This document shows, in pieces, positions 18,350 to 29,005 of a DNA stretch of 64,000 nucleotides. Below the pieces are notes generated by a model. It had not been told where the DNA came from. It searched no databases and saw nothing but the letters and a program-made list of their open reading frames with translations. Source of the DNA: Vibrio coralliilyticus (GTDB lineage: Bacteria > Pseudomonadota > Gammaproteobacteria > Enterobacterales > Vibrionaceae); NCBI RefSeq assembly GCF_024449095.1, contig NZ_CP024628.1:992001-1056000 (forward strand), written 5' to 3'. The translations under genes and the position numbers were made by a program. Within the stretch, counting starts at the first letter, position 1; each line of letters starts with the position of its first letter.

Positions 18350-19993
18350 CTAGGCGAGTTTAAACCGATTGATCATTGCCATTAAGCCGTCTGACACACG
18401 CCCGAGCTCTTTACTAGAACTGGCCATTTGCGCAGACTCACTCGAAACGGTCGAGGCCATATCACTCAGACTCACAACATTGCGATTTATGTCATTGACC
18501 GTTACTGTCTGCTCTTCTGCGGCCGTAGCAATATGTTGATTCATCTCTTCTATGGTATGAACTTCTTTATTGATCTTATTTAGCGCTTCACCTGCTTGAC
18601 TTGAAAGCTCAGAAGCATTGGTAGCTTTCGCTGTACCTTGGTCCATCACTTTAACCACATTCTCCGCGCCCACCTGCAGTTTCTCAACAATGTTTTGAAT
18701 CTCCAAGGTCGACTCATGTGTACGTAAAGATAAACTTCTTACTTCATCCGCCACCACAGCAAATCCACGTCCTTGTTCACCCGCCCTCGCCGCTTCAATG
18801 GCAGCATTCAGCGCCAGTAGATTGGTCTGCTCAGCCACGCCTCGAATCACTTCAAGAACCGTATCAACATTGCGAGCATCTGAGGCCAGTTTTTGGACAA
18901 CTTGGCTGGCAGACTGTATCTGCTCGGCAAGTTCGTTAGCTTCTTGGACATTTTTATCAATGATTGTGTGGCTATGATTGGCTTCTTGCGCGGCTAAGCG
19001 ACTGGCATCGTTCGCTTCTACTGTGCGAGCCGCAACCTCCTCTACGGTTGCTAACATTTCGGTCATAGCCGTTGCTAACATGTCGACATCGGTTTGTTGT
19101 TGATTCAGGCTGTCGTCAATATGGTGAACGGAATTAGCGAGCTGATTGGCAGCACTAGAAACCTGGCTACCCGAGTCGCTAATACTGAGCATAATCCCTT
19201 GTACAGACGCGACAAACTGGTTGAAGTAACGAGCCAGAAGCACCAATTCCTTACTACCCTCTTCAGGAAGTCGCTGAGTCAGATCGCCCTCCCCTTTAGA
19301 AAGAGTTTTCATCGCCCGAACCGTGCGTTTGATTGGAGATGTGATGGTTTTGATGAAAAAGCCAATTGCGATAGAAAGAATCGAGAGGATGCCGATGGCG
19401 TAGCCTGCCGATGCGACCTCAGAACGATGCATATCTTCCTGCAAAGCAACCATATTCATACCAGAACCGATCATCCACCCCCATGGTTGAAACATCAGAG
19501 CGTAACTGGTTTTCGGGTCCGTTTTTTCACTGTCTGGATTTTTCCAGCTGTAGTCAACAAACCCGCCACCATTTTGAGCAACCTGATAAAGATCCTGAAC
19601 GAAAAACTTACCTTCACTGTCTTTTAAGCCAAGAATATTTTTACCCAGCAAAGAGAGTACTCCGCTGGCAAGTTGCACTCCATTAGAGTCACCGACGAAA
19701 ATATAATTGTCACCATCAAAGCGCATTGAAGAGATAGTTTGCAGAGCTCGACCCTGAGCTTCACTTTCCGAAAGCTGACCCGCCTGATAAAGTTGATAAT
19801 AATGTTTGACGACACCGGAAGCTGATTCCACCAAAGTTGAGACACCACGTTCATAATTTTCACGCATGTGCTCCCGAGACTGGGCAATGTTGAGGAGAGT
19901 ATTCGCAAATAAACCAATAGCAAACAAGCCTAATATAGACCACGCTCGTGCTGCTATGGACACTTCAGAAAGCCTTTGTTTAATCATATCCAT
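18350..19993 (-). CDS. Methyl-accepting chemotaxis protein with Cache sensor
   Basis: The 547-residue receptor has a first membrane helix at about residues 17-35, a periplasmic single-Cache domain ([22 protein letters not shown]), a second helix near 195-213, a HAMP domain with G-E-G-D-L-T-Q-R, and the signalling hairpin with [14 protein letters not shown]. It senses a small molecule and controls CheA. sCache_2 domains often bind carboxylates, but the ligand here is unknown. There is no C-terminal CheR-binding pentapeptide. Confidence 0.93.
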   Translation of the reverse strand: MDMIKQRLSEVSIAARAWSILGLFAIGLFANTLLNIAQSREHMRENYERGVSTLVESASGVVKHYYQLYQAGQLSESEAQGRALQTISSMRFDGDNYIFVGDSNGVQLASGVLSLLGKNILGLKDSEGKFFVQDLYQVAQNGGGFVDYSWKNPDSEKTDPKTSYALMFQPWGWMIGSGMNMVALQEDMHRSEVASAGYAIGILSILSIAIGFFIKTITSPIKRTVRAMKTLSKGEGDLTQRLPEEGSKELVLLARYFNQFVASVQGIMLSISDSGSQVSSAANQLANSVHHIDDSLNQQQTDVDMLATAMTEMLATVEEVAARTVEANDASRLAAQEANHSHTIIDKNVQEANELAEQIQSASQVVQKLASDARNVDTVLEVIRGVAEQTNLLALNAAIEAARAGEQGRGFAVVADEVRSLSLRTHESTLEIQNIVEKLQVGAENVVKVMDQGTAKATNASELSSQAGEALNKINKEVHTIEEMNQHIATAAEEQTVTVNDINRNVVSLSDMASTVSSESAQMASSSKELGRVSDGLMAMINRFKLA

Positions 19994-20296
19994 ATTTCCT
20001 AGCCGGAGAACAAAATCTCATCAACTCCTAGCCTAACCCTCGTTTAACACGATGATTGATAAGCTAAGAGTCATTTAATTTATAAATACCACTTTAGCAG
20101 TAAAAAAGTGACCTTGAGATGAAAATAGGCCAAACATTGCAAACATTTTTATTAATAACAAAAAAGTCACTACAAGCACCTGACGAATATAAGTGTTTCA
20201 TTTGCCATAAAATATTTGTGGTTTAATTTTTTCTTAAATCACGGTTCAATAGAGTCAGTTTTATTTCCTCCCGTAATATTTTGAGAGAGGCCCATC
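19994..20296. other. Divergent intergenic region between chemoreceptor and ldhA, 303 bp
   Basis: AT-rich sequence with promoters for both flanking genes expected. A pair of similar segments, AAAAAAGTGAC near 20103 and AAAAAAGTCAC near 20160, is visible but not clearly an operator. GAGAGAGG near 20284 is the ribosome binding site of ldhA. Confidence 0.5.
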
Positions 20297-21295
20297 ATGT
20301 TAGATGTCGCTGTATTTAGTGCTAAGTCTTACGACGAAGCATCTTTCACTAAAGTTAATAAACAATATGGATTTGCTCTCCACTTCCATGAATTTCAGCT
20401 AACTAAGAAGACCGCCAAAATGGCGCACGGTTGTGCAGTAGTCTGCGCTTTCGTAAACGATGATTTATCCACCCCAGTGCTCGAAGCACTTGCAGAACAA
20501 GGCGTAAAGTTAATTGCGATGCGCTGCGCTGGTTTTGATCGCGTTGATCTCAACACTGCAAAACGTCTTGGCATCCAAGTGGTTCGTGTTCCAGCCTATT
20601 CTCCAGAATCGGTAGCCGAACATACGGTTGGCCTAATGATGAGCCTGAATCGCCGTTTCCATAAGGCTTATCAACGTACCCGTGATGCCAACTTCTCCTT
20701 AGACGGCTTAGTTGGCTTTAACTTTCACGGTAAAACTGTCGGTGTAATTGGTACCGGTAAAATAGGGATTGCTACGATGCGCATCCTGAAGGGACTCGGT
20801 ATGAATATCCTCTGCTTGGACCCGTTTGAAAACCCACTCGCCATTGAACTTGGGGCAAGCTACTGCTCAAAAGAAGCGCTTTTCCAGAAAAGTGACATCA
20901 TCACACTCCATTGTCCAATGTCAGAAGAAAACTATCATCTGCTTGATGAAAAAGCTTTTGAGCAAATGAAAGATGGCGTCATGATCATCAATACCAGCCG
21001 TGGCGGATTACTTGATGCTGCCGCGGCTATTGAATCTCTTAAAACAGGTCGAATCGGTGCTTTGGGCCTGGATGTATACGAAAACGAGAAAGAACTGTTT
21101 TTCCGTGATAAATCCAACGATGTGATTGTCGATGACGTTTTCCGCCGTTTATCGGCGTGTCACAATGTACTGTTTACTGGTCATCAGGCGTTTCTGACGG
21201 ACGAAGCGTTAGGCAACATTGCAGATACAACGCTGGGTAATATTGCTGCATTCAGTGAAGCAAAGCGCTCAGGTAATGAGCTGCTAGAGTTGTAA
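20297..21295 (+). CDS. ldhA: D-lactate dehydrogenase (fermentative, NAD-dependent)
   Basis: The 332-residue enzyme reduces pyruvate to D-lactate with NADH. It shows the D-2-hydroxyacid dehydrogenase pattern: nucleotide-binding G-T-G-K-I-G, the catalytic arginine region N-T-S-R-G-G-L-L-D, a conserved acidic stretch L-D-V-Y-E-N-E-K-E-L-F-F, and the catalytic histidine in T-G-H-Q-A-F. The E-L-F-F-R-D segment and length are typical of LdhA of E. coli and vibrios. GAGAGAGG precedes the ATG. It is monocistronic with a strong terminator. Confidence 0.93.
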   Translation: MLDVAVFSAKSYDEASFTKVNKQYGFALHFHEFQLTKKTAKMAHGCAVVCAFVNDDLSTPVLEALAEQGVKLIAMRCAGFDRVDLNTAKRLGIQVVRVPAYSPESVAEHTVGLMMSLNRRFHKAYQRTRDANFSLDGLVGFNFHGKTVGVIGTGKIGIATMRILKGLGMNILCLDPFENPLAIELGASYCSKEALFQKSDIITLHCPMSEENYHLLDEKAFEQMKDGVMIINTSRGGLLDAAAAIESLKTGRIGALGLDVYENEKELFFRDKSNDVIVDDVFRRLSACHNVLFTGHQAFLTDEALGNIADTTLGNIAAFSEAKRSGNELLEL

Positions 21296-21300
21296 CGATT

Positions 21301-21337
21301 AAAAAGGGCTTTCATATGAAAGCCCTTTCTTTTTTAT
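21301..21337. terminator. Bidirectional terminator after ldhA
   Basis: AAAGGGCTTTC and GAAAGCCCTTT form an 11-bp stem around ATAT, followed by TTCTTTTTT on the plus strand. Its right edge meets the stop codon of the convergent Lon-family gene. Confidence 0.9.
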
Positions 21338-23694
21338 TTCCTTAATGCATTCAGTTTGGCTTGTGCTATGCCAAAAACCGTATCTATCGGGTAACTTCCC
21401 TCATCACTGGCTTCGCCTGCAGGCTTGCCCATGAACAGTTCTATCGCTTCTGTAACATGATCAATAGCCCAGATCTGAAACTCCCCTCGCTCTACCGCCT
21501 TAACAACATCTGAACGTAACATCAGATTGTGCATGTTGGCTCTCGGTATGATGACGCCTTGTGTCTCACTTCGTCCTTTAATGCTACACACGTCAAAGAA
21601 GCCTTCAATTTTCTCATTAACCCCACCGATAGGCTGAGCTTCCCCAAACTGGTTCATCGAGCCAGTAATGGCGATGTCTTGTCGATTTGCCTGCTTAGAA
21701 AATGCCGATACCACAGCGCAGAACTCTGCCATGCTGGCACTGTCGCCATCCACTCCACCGTATGATTGTTCAAAAGTAATGGTCGTCTTGAGAGGGACTT
21801 TTGCGGTTTTACCGAATACCGATGAAAGATAGGCGGTCAGGATCATGACACCTTTGGAGTGAATGCTACCACCTAAATCTACACTTCGCTCAATATCAAT
21901 GACTTCACCATCACCATAGCAAGTGGTCGCGGTAATCCGGTTTGGTGCGCCAAACATATACTCACTGGTACTTAACACTGAAAGCGCGTTAACTTGCCCT
22001 ACAGCTTGGCCTGCAGTCTGAAGTAAAGTGGTACCATTAATGAAGCCTTCCATCACACTATCTTTGAGTCGGCTAACTCTCAGTTCTTGGTTAGCCAGAG
22101 CCTCTTCAACATGGCTTGCGCGAATCATGTTTGAGTTAGCCTGACGCGCTACGTAGTTGGATTCACGAATAAGATTCGCGATGTTAGCAGAGTGCAGTGA
22201 CAATTTAGTTTGATCACCGGATAACCGAGAGCTGTGCTCTATAATTCGAGCTATGGCTTTTTTATCACAGTGCAGCATGTTGTTATCATTCACGACACTG
22301 GAGATAAAGCGAGCATAATGAAGCTCAGACTCTGGGCTACGACTCATTTCGTCTTCGAAATCTGCCGTCACACGGAATAGCTCGCTGAATTCTGGGTCAT
22401 AATGTTGAAGTAATTGGTATGTACGATAGTCACCAAATAAGATAATTTTCACGTCCAATGGAATCGGCTCCGGATCCAAGGAAACCGCGCCAGTGAGTGT
22501 CACTTCTTTTTCTAGCGAGGTAAAGCTCAGCTTGCGTGCTCTCAATGCTCGCTTGATCCCATCCCAGACATAGGGTTGCTCTAATACCTTTTGAGCATCC
22601 ATAAGTAACACGCCGCCATTCGCTTTGTGCAGGCTACCAGGGCGTATTAAAGAGAAATCTGTAAATACAGTTCCTTTAAACGTTGCCGTTTCAATGTAAC
22701 CAAACAAGCTGTGGTAGTTGGGATTCTCTTCAACAACGATTGGGAATTCGTCACCTTTACGGCTTACAAGGACATTAACCTTGTAGCGACGAGGGAGTTT
22801 CTTATCCAATGATGCCGTGGCAACTTCACCTTGCTCTCCACTTTGTTCAAGAAAAATATCTGCGTTTTCAACAATGTCTTTCTGGAGTTCCGTCAAATAC
22901 GCTTTAATTTCCGCGTAACCAGAATAATCCTTTTTCAATTGCTTGATAAAGTGTGTGATGACTTCTAAAGTCACCTCATCATTCAACTTCTTGATTTTCT
23001 CACTGTATGCTTCTTCCCACTCGGTCAACTGACGAACCATATCTCTTAGCTTGATTTCAAGCTCGTCAATGGTTGAGCCAAAATACTCTTGCTCTTTCTT
23101 TGTCAGCTCTTCAAAAGACTCTTCGGTGTGCATCTCTTCGCCATTCATGGCCACAAACTGATAATCACCTTGGTTAGTGATGGTCAGACTAATGCCTTTC
23201 GCTTTCGCTTCTTTGGTGATCACGGCCAGTTCAGCTTCCTGCTTTTGGGCCAACTGATTTTTGAGTTTGTCAGCACGGCTGTAATACAGCTCATTATCAA
23301 ACGCTAATGGGATAGCATTCACCAGTTTTGACATTAACTTTTCAATGTCTTGCTTTAACTGGCTACCAATACCACAAGGCAGTGCAAGTACTTTTGGCGT
23401 TCTAATATCATCAAAATTTGCCACATAACACCAATCATAGAGTGCTTTTGCGTCATGCTGGTGGCGATTAAGGTAACGTAAAATCATAGTTCGCTTACCA
23501 AGGCCGTTCTGGCCAATGGCGTAGATGTTGTAGCCCTTTTCCTTAATGGACATTGCGAATTCTACCGCCTTCTGGGCGCGTTCTTGACCGACGATTTCGT
23601 CAATGGGTGCCAGCTCTTTTGTAGACTTACTCGGTAGCATTTCCAGCTCCGCAGCATGGTACAGCTGGCTCGATTCAAGCCGTTGAATTGCCAT
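21334..23694 (-). CDS. Lon-family ATP-dependent protease, non-canonical (AAA_32 type)
   Basis: The roughly 786-residue protein has a P-loop G-Q-N-G-L-G-K-R-T near residues 61-69, a long helical coiled insert rich in K and E, a second AAA part with L-L-M-D-A-Q-K, and a C-terminal Lon proteolytic domain. The catalytic serine lies in G-V-D-G-D-S-A-S-M-A-E and the lysine in G-G-V-N-E-K-I-E-G, with the usual spacing. It lacks the LonA N-terminal substrate domain, so it belongs to the YcbZ/LonB-like group of uncertain substrate. The ATG at 23694 has AAGGAAAG upstream; the in-frame ATG at 23721 lacks one. Confidence 0.9.
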   Translation of the reverse strand: MAIQRLESSQLYHAAELEMLPSKSTKELAPIDEIVGQERAQKAVEFAMSIKEKGYNIYAIGQNGLGKRTMILRYLNRHQHDAKALYDWCYVANFDDIRTPKVLALPCGIGSQLKQDIEKLMSKLVNAIPLAFDNELYYSRADKLKNQLAQKQEAELAVITKEAKAKGISLTITNQGDYQFVAMNGEEMHTEESFEELTKKEQEYFGSTIDELEIKLRDMVRQLTEWEEAYSEKIKKLNDEVTLEVITHFIKQLKKDYSGYAEIKAYLTELQKDIVENADIFLEQSGEQGEVATASLDKKLPRRYKVNVLVSRKGDEFPIVVEENPNYHSLFGYIETATFKGTVFTDFSLIRPGSLHKANGGVLLMDAQKVLEQPYVWDGIKRALRARKLSFTSLEKEVTLTGAVSLDPEPIPLDVKIILFGDYRTYQLLQHYDPEFSELFRVTADFEDEMSRSPESELHYARFISSVVNDNNMLHCDKKAIARIIEHSSRLSGDQTKLSLHSANIANLIRESNYVARQANSNMIRASHVEEALANQELRVSRLKDSVMEGFINGTTLLQTAGQAVGQVNALSVLSTSEYMFGAPNRITATTCYGDGEVIDIERSVDLGGSIHSKGVMILTAYLSSVFGKTAKVPLKTTITFEQSYGGVDGDSASMAEFCAVVSAFSKQANRQDIAITGSMNQFGEAQPIGGVNEKIEGFFDVCSIKGRSETQGVIIPRANMHNLMLRSDVVKAVERGEFQIWAIDHVTEAIELFMGKPAGEASDEGSYPIDTVFGIAQAKLNALRK

Positions 23695-23908
23695 CTTTCT
23701 TTCCTTATTGTTATTTTTCATCCACTCTATAACGACCTAGTGTAGGCCAGTTTTTTATATATTTTAGTGACTTAGGTACTATTAGAGTTCAACTGATTAA
23801 ATATCCATCAATTATGACGTCAAACACCTTTTAAATGATAACCATTTGCAATAGATAATAAATTGCATTTAAATGTGCATTGTTACGATTTTGGTGGAGT
23901 ATTTGAAC

Positions 23909-24403
23909 ATGGATCTACAACAGTGCTGGACACATTACCTCAAAGCTGAGCAGTTATTAGAACAAGGTCATTGGCCAGAAGCACACTACTTGTACGATCA
24001 GGTTCTGCATCATTTACCTACGCACATTCAAAGTGCGCTCAGTGATGACCAAATCAAACCATGCCAATTCAGTTGTTTGTTGACCGGCTTACGTGATGCA
24101 GCCATCTCTCAATCTGAGATCCTAAATAAAATGGGGCAGTATCATAATGCCTTCGATTTGCTCAACCAAAGTTATGCTTTGCTTCAGTTTCTGTCGATTG
24201 AGCCTACTGAATTGGTTCAAGCCACCCACCAAATTCTAGATAAAAACTGTGAGGATCTTTTACGCCATATGGGCGCATTTTGTAGTGCTCAGCGTAATGC
24301 ACAGTGGATGTTGGAGTTTGAGCAAGTTCAGAAAGCCCACCACCACTTTGCGACATTAAAGAGCTATGGCAGTGCAATGGAAAGCTCTCACTCAATAAAT
24401 TAA
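23909..24403 (+). CDS. Uncharacterised helical protein, about 164 residues
   Basis: No named family is recognised. The sequence is helical with TPR-like spacing: Y-L-K-A-E-Q-L-L-E-Q-G-H-W-P-E-A-H-Y-L-Y and later M-G-Q-Y-H-N-A-F-D-L-L-N-Q-S. There is no signal peptide. I chose the ATG at 23909, preceded by GGTGGAG; the longer frame from 23873 has no ribosome binding site. It ends 14 bases before the orphan ABC ATPase gene and is probably cotranscribed with it, which suggests but does not prove a shared role. Confidence 0.7.
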   Translation: MDLQQCWTHYLKAEQLLEQGHWPEAHYLYDQVLHHLPTHIQSALSDDQIKPCQFSCLLTGLRDAAISQSEILNKMGQYHNAFDLLNQSYALLQFLSIEPTELVQATHQILDKNCEDLLRHMGAFCSAQRNAQWMLEFEQVQKAHHHFATLKSYGSAMESSHSIN

Positions 24404-24417
24404 TACAAGGAATGCAA

Positions 24418-26040
24418 ATGTCACAGAAGCCAATTCTTGAGGTAAAAAACCTCTCTGTCAGCTTTACTACTAATGACGGAATTGTTGACGCGGTAAAGGA
24501 TGTTAATTTTGAGCTGTTTCCAGGAGAAACGCTCGCCATCGTAGGTGAATCGGGAAGCGGAAAATCCGTTTCAACCAACGCTTTGATGCAATTACTACCA
24601 AATAATGCCATTGTTCACGCTCAATCAAGCATCATTTTCGAAGGTGAACAACTCGTTGATAAAGCGGAGAAGGGAATGCAGTCTATTCGTGGTGACCGCA
24701 TTGGAATGATTTTCCAAGAGCCCATGACTTCACTTAATCCATTTATGCGCGTAGGTATTCAGGTGGCGGAAGCCATCATGTGCCACCGCCCTGTTTCTCG
24801 TTCTCAAGCAAAACAGAAAGTATTAGAGTTGTTTAACCTTGTTCACCTCCCAAACCCAGAGCAAGCTTACACAAAGTATCCTCATGAGTTCTCAGGCGGT
24901 CAGCTACAGCGCATCATGATTGCGATGGCATTGATCAACGAACCAGACATTCTTATTGCTGACGAGCCAACCACTGCACTCGACGTTACTGTACAGGCAG
25001 AAGTTCTTAACCTAATTAAAGAGATCCAAGAAAAAATGGGCATGGCGATTCTCTTTATTACTCACGATCTTGGTGTTGTAAAGCACCTAGCGGATCGTGT
25101 CATCGTCATGTGTAAAGGAGATGTGGTTGAAGAGGGGCAATGTCAGGCACTGTTTAACGATCCTCAGCATGATTACACAAGAATGCTCATCAACTCGATA
25201 CCTAAGGGAAGTAAAGAGCCTATAGAAGAGAGTGCTGCACCTCTGCTAAAAGCAGAAGATATTCGCGTTAAATTCCTGATAAAGTCCCATTTCATTCAAA
25301 GGAAAAACCAGTACTTTGAAGCGGTTAAAGGTATTTCTCTTGAGCTTAAGCAAGGTGAGACCTTAGGTATTGTCGGCGAGTCTGGCTCAGGAAAATCGAC
25401 ACTAGGACGTGCACTTATCGGGCTACTGCCCTGTACGGGAGGCATTGAATTTAAAGGTCAGGATGTGAAGGCACTGAGTGAGAAAGAGCGCTTTGGGCTT
25501 AAAAAAGACATTCAGATGGTTTTTCAAGATCCTTATGGTTCTCTATCCCCACGTATGACTGTCGGTGATATCATTACCGAAGGTCTAACAGTACATCAGC
25601 CTCAGATGGGCCGCTCTGAGCGTATGCAGCGTGCTCGTAAGGCGCTAGAAGAGGTAAGACTTGATCCTCATTCAATCAACCGTTACCCACATGAGTTCTC
25701 TGGTGGTCAACGTCAACGTATCGCAATTGCACGGGCTTTGATCCTAGAACCTTCTTTTATTCTGCTGGATGAGCCGACTTCTGCACTCGACCGCTCTGTA
25801 CAGTTGACCGTTATCGACTTGCTTAAAGATATTCAGAAAAAGCACAACATTGGCTTCCTGTTCATCAGTCATGACTTGAGCGTAGTGAAAGCACTTTCTG
25901 ATCGCGTATTAGTGATGCAGAAAGGCGAAGTGATGGAAGAAGGTACGGCCGATGAAATCTTCCACTCTCCGAAGAACGACTACACTAAGATGCTTATCGA
26001 TGCGTCTTTCGATTTAGACGAAGAGATCGTCGCAGCATAG
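24418..26040 (+). CDS. Dual-ATPase ABC protein, YejF/Opp type, without permeases
   Basis: The 540-residue protein has two complete ATPase domains: Walker A G-E-S-G-S-G-K-S in both halves, signatures F-S-G-G-Q-L-Q-R and F-S-G-G-Q-R-Q-R, and Walker B motifs I-L-I-A-D-E-P and I-L-L-D-E-P. It resembles YejF of the complete importer at 12018-17566 but has no permease or binding protein beside it. It may energise permeases encoded elsewhere. The ATG at 24418 is preferred over 24412 because AAGG is seven bases upstream. A terminator follows. Confidence 0.9.
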   Translation: MSQKPILEVKNLSVSFTTNDGIVDAVKDVNFELFPGETLAIVGESGSGKSVSTNALMQLLPNNAIVHAQSSIIFEGEQLVDKAEKGMQSIRGDRIGMIFQEPMTSLNPFMRVGIQVAEAIMCHRPVSRSQAKQKVLELFNLVHLPNPEQAYTKYPHEFSGGQLQRIMIAMALINEPDILIADEPTTALDVTVQAEVLNLIKEIQEKMGMAILFITHDLGVVKHLADRVIVMCKGDVVEEGQCQALFNDPQHDYTRMLINSIPKGSKEPIEESAAPLLKAEDIRVKFLIKSHFIQRKNQYFEAVKGISLELKQGETLGIVGESGSGKSTLGRALIGLLPCTGGIEFKGQDVKALSEKERFGLKKDIQMVFQDPYGSLSPRMTVGDIITEGLTVHQPQMGRSERMQRARKALEEVRLDPHSINRYPHEFSGGQRQRIAIARALILEPSFILLDEPTSALDRSVQLTVIDLLKDIQKKHNIGFLFISHDLSVVKALSDRVLVMQKGEVMEEGTADEIFHSPKNDYTKMLIDASFDLDEEIVAA

Positions 26041-26073
26041 TAAATAGAAATACATTGGTTTGGCCGCCAACAC

Positions 26074-26107
26074 AAGCCGATGCAAGGATGCATCGGCTTT
26101 TTTATTT
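26074..26107. terminator. Terminator after the orphan ABC ATPase
   Basis: AAGCCGATGCA and TGCATCGGCTT form an 11-bp stem with an AGGA loop, followed by TTTTATTT. It touches the end of the convergent LysR gene and may serve both. Confidence 0.9.
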
Positions 26108-27005
26108 AGAAATAGTGTGAAATAGCCAGATAGCGCGCCCGAATGTGCTCAATTAGCAGCTTAACCTTATTGGGTGGCTGACGAGTAAACGGGTACACCG
26201 CGTAAATCCCTAACCGCTTGCCGACCAACTCGGGAAACAGATCCACCAGCTGACCATTGCGAATATCGTGATAAACCAAGCATCGCGGTACATACGCAAT
26301 CCCGTGCCCTCCCAACGCTGCTTTCCTTAATGCTGTCGCGTTGTCGGTCGAGAAAGACCCAGATACCTTCACAATATAGTTCCCCGATTTTGACTTAAAC
26401 TCCCACTCTGAGGCACCTGTGGTTTGATAGGCGTATTGCAGGCAGTTATGAGTAACCAGATCTTCAGGTTTGATCGGTTTTCCGTTGCGTGCGATGTAAG
26501 AAGGTGACGCACAAACCACCCATTGAGAATCAAGAATATGACGAGCAATCAGGCTGGAATCTTCAAGATACCCCGTGCGAATCACTAAGTCATAACCGCC
26601 CTCTACTAAGTCGACAAAGCGATTATCGAGGGACATATCAACCGTTAAGCCTGGATGTAAGTTGCAAAACTCCGCCACTGCATCAGCCAAAATTAGGTCA
26701 CCAGAGATTGAAGGAACCGACATTTTGATGTGGCCGCTGATATTCTCACCAAACCCAGATACCGCGTCCATCGCTTCCTGAGCGGCTTGCTTCACATTTT
26801 TCGCGCCGTGGGTCAGCGCCTTACCAGCCTCAGTTAACGTCAATTTACGCGTAGTTCGATATAATAGTTGAACGCCAATTTCTTCTTCTAATCGAGCGAT
26901 TCTTTTACTAACTACCGAATTTGTAAGGTTATTTATCTCTGCCACCTTACTAAAACTACCCAGTTCTACGACCTGAGAAAACAAGATTATATCGTCCGCA
27001 CGCAT
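26106..27005 (-). CDS. LysR-family transcriptional regulator
   Basis: The 299-residue protein has the N-terminal winged helix-turn-helix of LysR regulators ([21 protein letters not shown]) and a C-terminal periplasmic-binding-like effector domain. It is of the E. coli YhjC/DsdC-like broad class that often begins with M-x-x-D-x-x-x-F. It is transcribed away from lldP-lldD with 167 bases between them, so it is the obvious candidate regulator of L-lactate use; this is inference from position. LldR of E. coli is a GntR protein, so this would be a different mode of control. Confidence 0.88.
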   Translation of the reverse strand: MRADDIILFSQVVELGSFSKVAEINNLTNSVVSKRIARLEEEIGVQLLYRTTRKLTLTEAGKALTHGAKNVKQAAQEAMDAVSGFGENISGHIKMSVPSISGDLILADAVAEFCNLHPGLTVDMSLDNRFVDLVEGGYDLVIRTGYLEDSSLIARHILDSQWVVCASPSYIARNGKPIKPEDLVTHNCLQYAYQTTGASEWEFKSKSGNYIVKVSGSFSTDNATALRKAALGGHGIAYVPRCLVYHDIRNGQLVDLFPELVGKRLGIYAVYPFTRQPPNKVKLLIEHIRARYLAISHYF

Positions 27006-27172
27006 ACCATTATGTCATTTTTGGAATTAATTATTTTCATTATTTCCCTATATCAATAAAAAAGAAAGGGGTAAATTCACCTCGAGTTAACACAAATATC
27101 ACAATTATAAAATCTAAGAGATTCTGGAGAATCCTGATTTGTAAAAGTAAAAGCCTGTACGAGGATGTACCA

Positions 27173-28864
27173 ATGAGTGAAACTTTACTGGCCTTAGTGG
27201 CCTTTTCGCCGATAGTTGTTGCGGCTATATTATTAGTCGGTCTCAACTGGCCAGCTAAACGCGCAATGCCTGTCGCTTTCGGATTGACGGTTGTGATTGC
27301 CCTATTCTTCTGGGATATGTCTACTACCCGAGTTCTTGCCTCTATTTTCCAAGGATTAGGCATCACTGTCTCTGTTCTATGGATTGTTTTCGGCGCCATT
27401 TTCCTGCTCAACACGCTGAAGCATACTGGTGCGATATCAACCATCCGCAATGGATTTACCAATATCTCGCCAGACCGTCGAGTTCAGGCGATCATCATTG
27501 CTTGGTGTTTTGGCTCATTCATTGAAGGCGCCTCTGGTTTTGGTACCCCAGCTGCCATTGCTGCTCCGCTTCTGGTCGCGATTGGTTTCCCTGCTCTTGC
27601 CGCCGTTTTAATGGGCATGATGATTCAGTCTACACCCGTGTCTTTCGGTGCCGTAGGAACCCCGATCATTGTCGGCGTGAACAAAGGCCTAGATACACAT
27701 AACATTACTGAAGCGCTTGTGGCTAACGGTTCAAACTGGGACGCATACCTTCAGCAGATAACGTCCAGCGTTGCGCTGATCCACGCTTCTGTGGGTACTC
27801 TCATTCCTGTGCTGATGGCGATGATGCTAACACGCTTCTTTGGCAAGAACAGAAGCTGGACAGAAGGCCTAGACATTGTTCCATTTGCCATTTTTGCAGG
27901 CCTTGCTTTTACTATTCCGTACGCGTTAACAGGTGTGTTCTTGGGCGCAGAATTCCCATCACTTATCGGTGGTCTGGTTGGCTTAGCGATCGTGGTTTCA
28001 GCTGCTAAGCGTGGCTTCCTTGTTCCTAAATCAACGTGGGATTTTGAAGACGAGAAGAAATGGCCTGCAGGATGGCTAGGCTCTCTTAAGATTGATCTGG
28101 CGGATTCCAAAGACAAGCCAATGAGCATGGTTATGGCTTGGCTGCCATACGTGCTTCTAGCTGTCGTCCTAGTAGCAAGTCGCGTCAGCGCTGAGTTTAA
28201 AGCCTTGCTGCGTAGCGTGAGTTTGTCGTTTGGCAACATTCTTGGTGAAGCTGGTATCAGTACTGCTATCCAACCTTTATATCTGCCTGGTGGCATCTTA
28301 GTGTTTGTCGCTTTGATTGCAGTACTTCTTCAAGCACGCAGTACTACCCCATTGACGAAAGCGTTTGGTGAATCGAGTAAAACACTGATTGGTGCGGGCT
28401 TCGTACTTGTGTTTACCATCCCAATGGTACGTATCTTTATCAACTCTGGAATCAACGGAGCTGATTTAGCAAGTATGCCTGTGACTACCGCAAACTTCGC
28501 TGCGGGTTTGGTGGGTGAAGCCTTCCCAGCACTCAGTGCCACAGTTGGCGCTTTGGGTGCATTCATCGCAGGCTCAAACACCGTCTCTAACATGATGTTT
28601 AGCCAGTTCCAGTTTGAAGTTGCTCAGACGTTGTCTATTTCAAGTGCAGTCGTCGTCGCTCTTCAAGCAGTCGGTGCGGCAGCAGGTAACATGATTGCGA
28701 TTCATAACGTTGTAGCGGCTTCAGCAACCGTCGGTCTTCTGGGTCGTGAAGGTGCGACGCTGCGCAAGACCGTTATCCCAACGTTCTACTATCTTGTAGT
28801 GACTGGTGTTATTGGCTTGGTAGCCATTTATGGTATCCAAATTACCGATGCGCTAATGAAGTAA
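27173..28864 (+). CDS. lldP: L-lactate permease
   Basis: The 563-residue integral membrane protein has the LctP/LldP family features: a string of about 12-14 hydrophobic segments, the motif [15 protein letters not shown] and the [10 protein letters not shown] motif near the C-terminal third. It imports lactate with protons. GAGGATG precedes the ATG. It is followed by lldD with a structured 141-base gap. Confidence 0.94.
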   Translation: MSETLLALVAFSPIVVAAILLVGLNWPAKRAMPVAFGLTVVIALFFWDMSTTRVLASIFQGLGITVSVLWIVFGAIFLLNTLKHTGAISTIRNGFTNISPDRRVQAIIIAWCFGSFIEGASGFGTPAAIAAPLLVAIGFPALAAVLMGMMIQSTPVSFGAVGTPIIVGVNKGLDTHNITEALVANGSNWDAYLQQITSSVALIHASVGTLIPVLMAMMLTRFFGKNRSWTEGLDIVPFAIFAGLAFTIPYALTGVFLGAEFPSLIGGLVGLAIVVSAAKRGFLVPKSTWDFEDEKKWPAGWLGSLKIDLADSKDKPMSMVMAWLPYVLLAVVLVASRVSAEFKALLRSVSLSFGNILGEAGISTAIQPLYLPGGILVFVALIAVLLQARSTTPLTKAFGESSKTLIGAGFVLVFTIPMVRIFINSGINGADLASMPVTTANFAAGLVGEAFPALSATVGALGAFIAGSNTVSNMMFSQFQFEVAQTLSISSAVVVALQAVGAAAGNMIAIHNVVAASATVGLLGREGATLRKTVIPTFYYLVVTGVIGLVAIYGIQITDALMK

Positions 28865-28872
28865 ACCTTTTC

Positions 28873-28940
28873 GCGTTAATACCTGCCCCTGACAAGACTG
28901 GGCACTCGTGCCTAATAAATGCGGGTATTAACGCCTTTTT
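28873..28940 (+). terminator. Nested hairpin between lldP and lldD
   Basis: GCGTTAATACC (28873-28883) pairs exactly with GGTATTAACGC (28924-28934), followed by CTTTTT. Inside its long loop GGCAC-TC-GTGCC (28901-28912) forms a second hairpin. This may be a partial terminator or attenuator setting the lldP:lldD ratio. Confidence 0.6.
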
Positions 28941-29005
28941 AATCTAATAAAGATGTCGTTCTTGCCTTATCTAGGCCCCCAATATGTAAATGTAGGACTG
29001 AATTT

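Noticed and set aside
23834..23849. AATGATAACCATTTGC resembles half of a Fur box upstream of the helical protein gene.
   Set aside because: Only one half matches the consensus and the downstream gene has no iron link; too weak to call.
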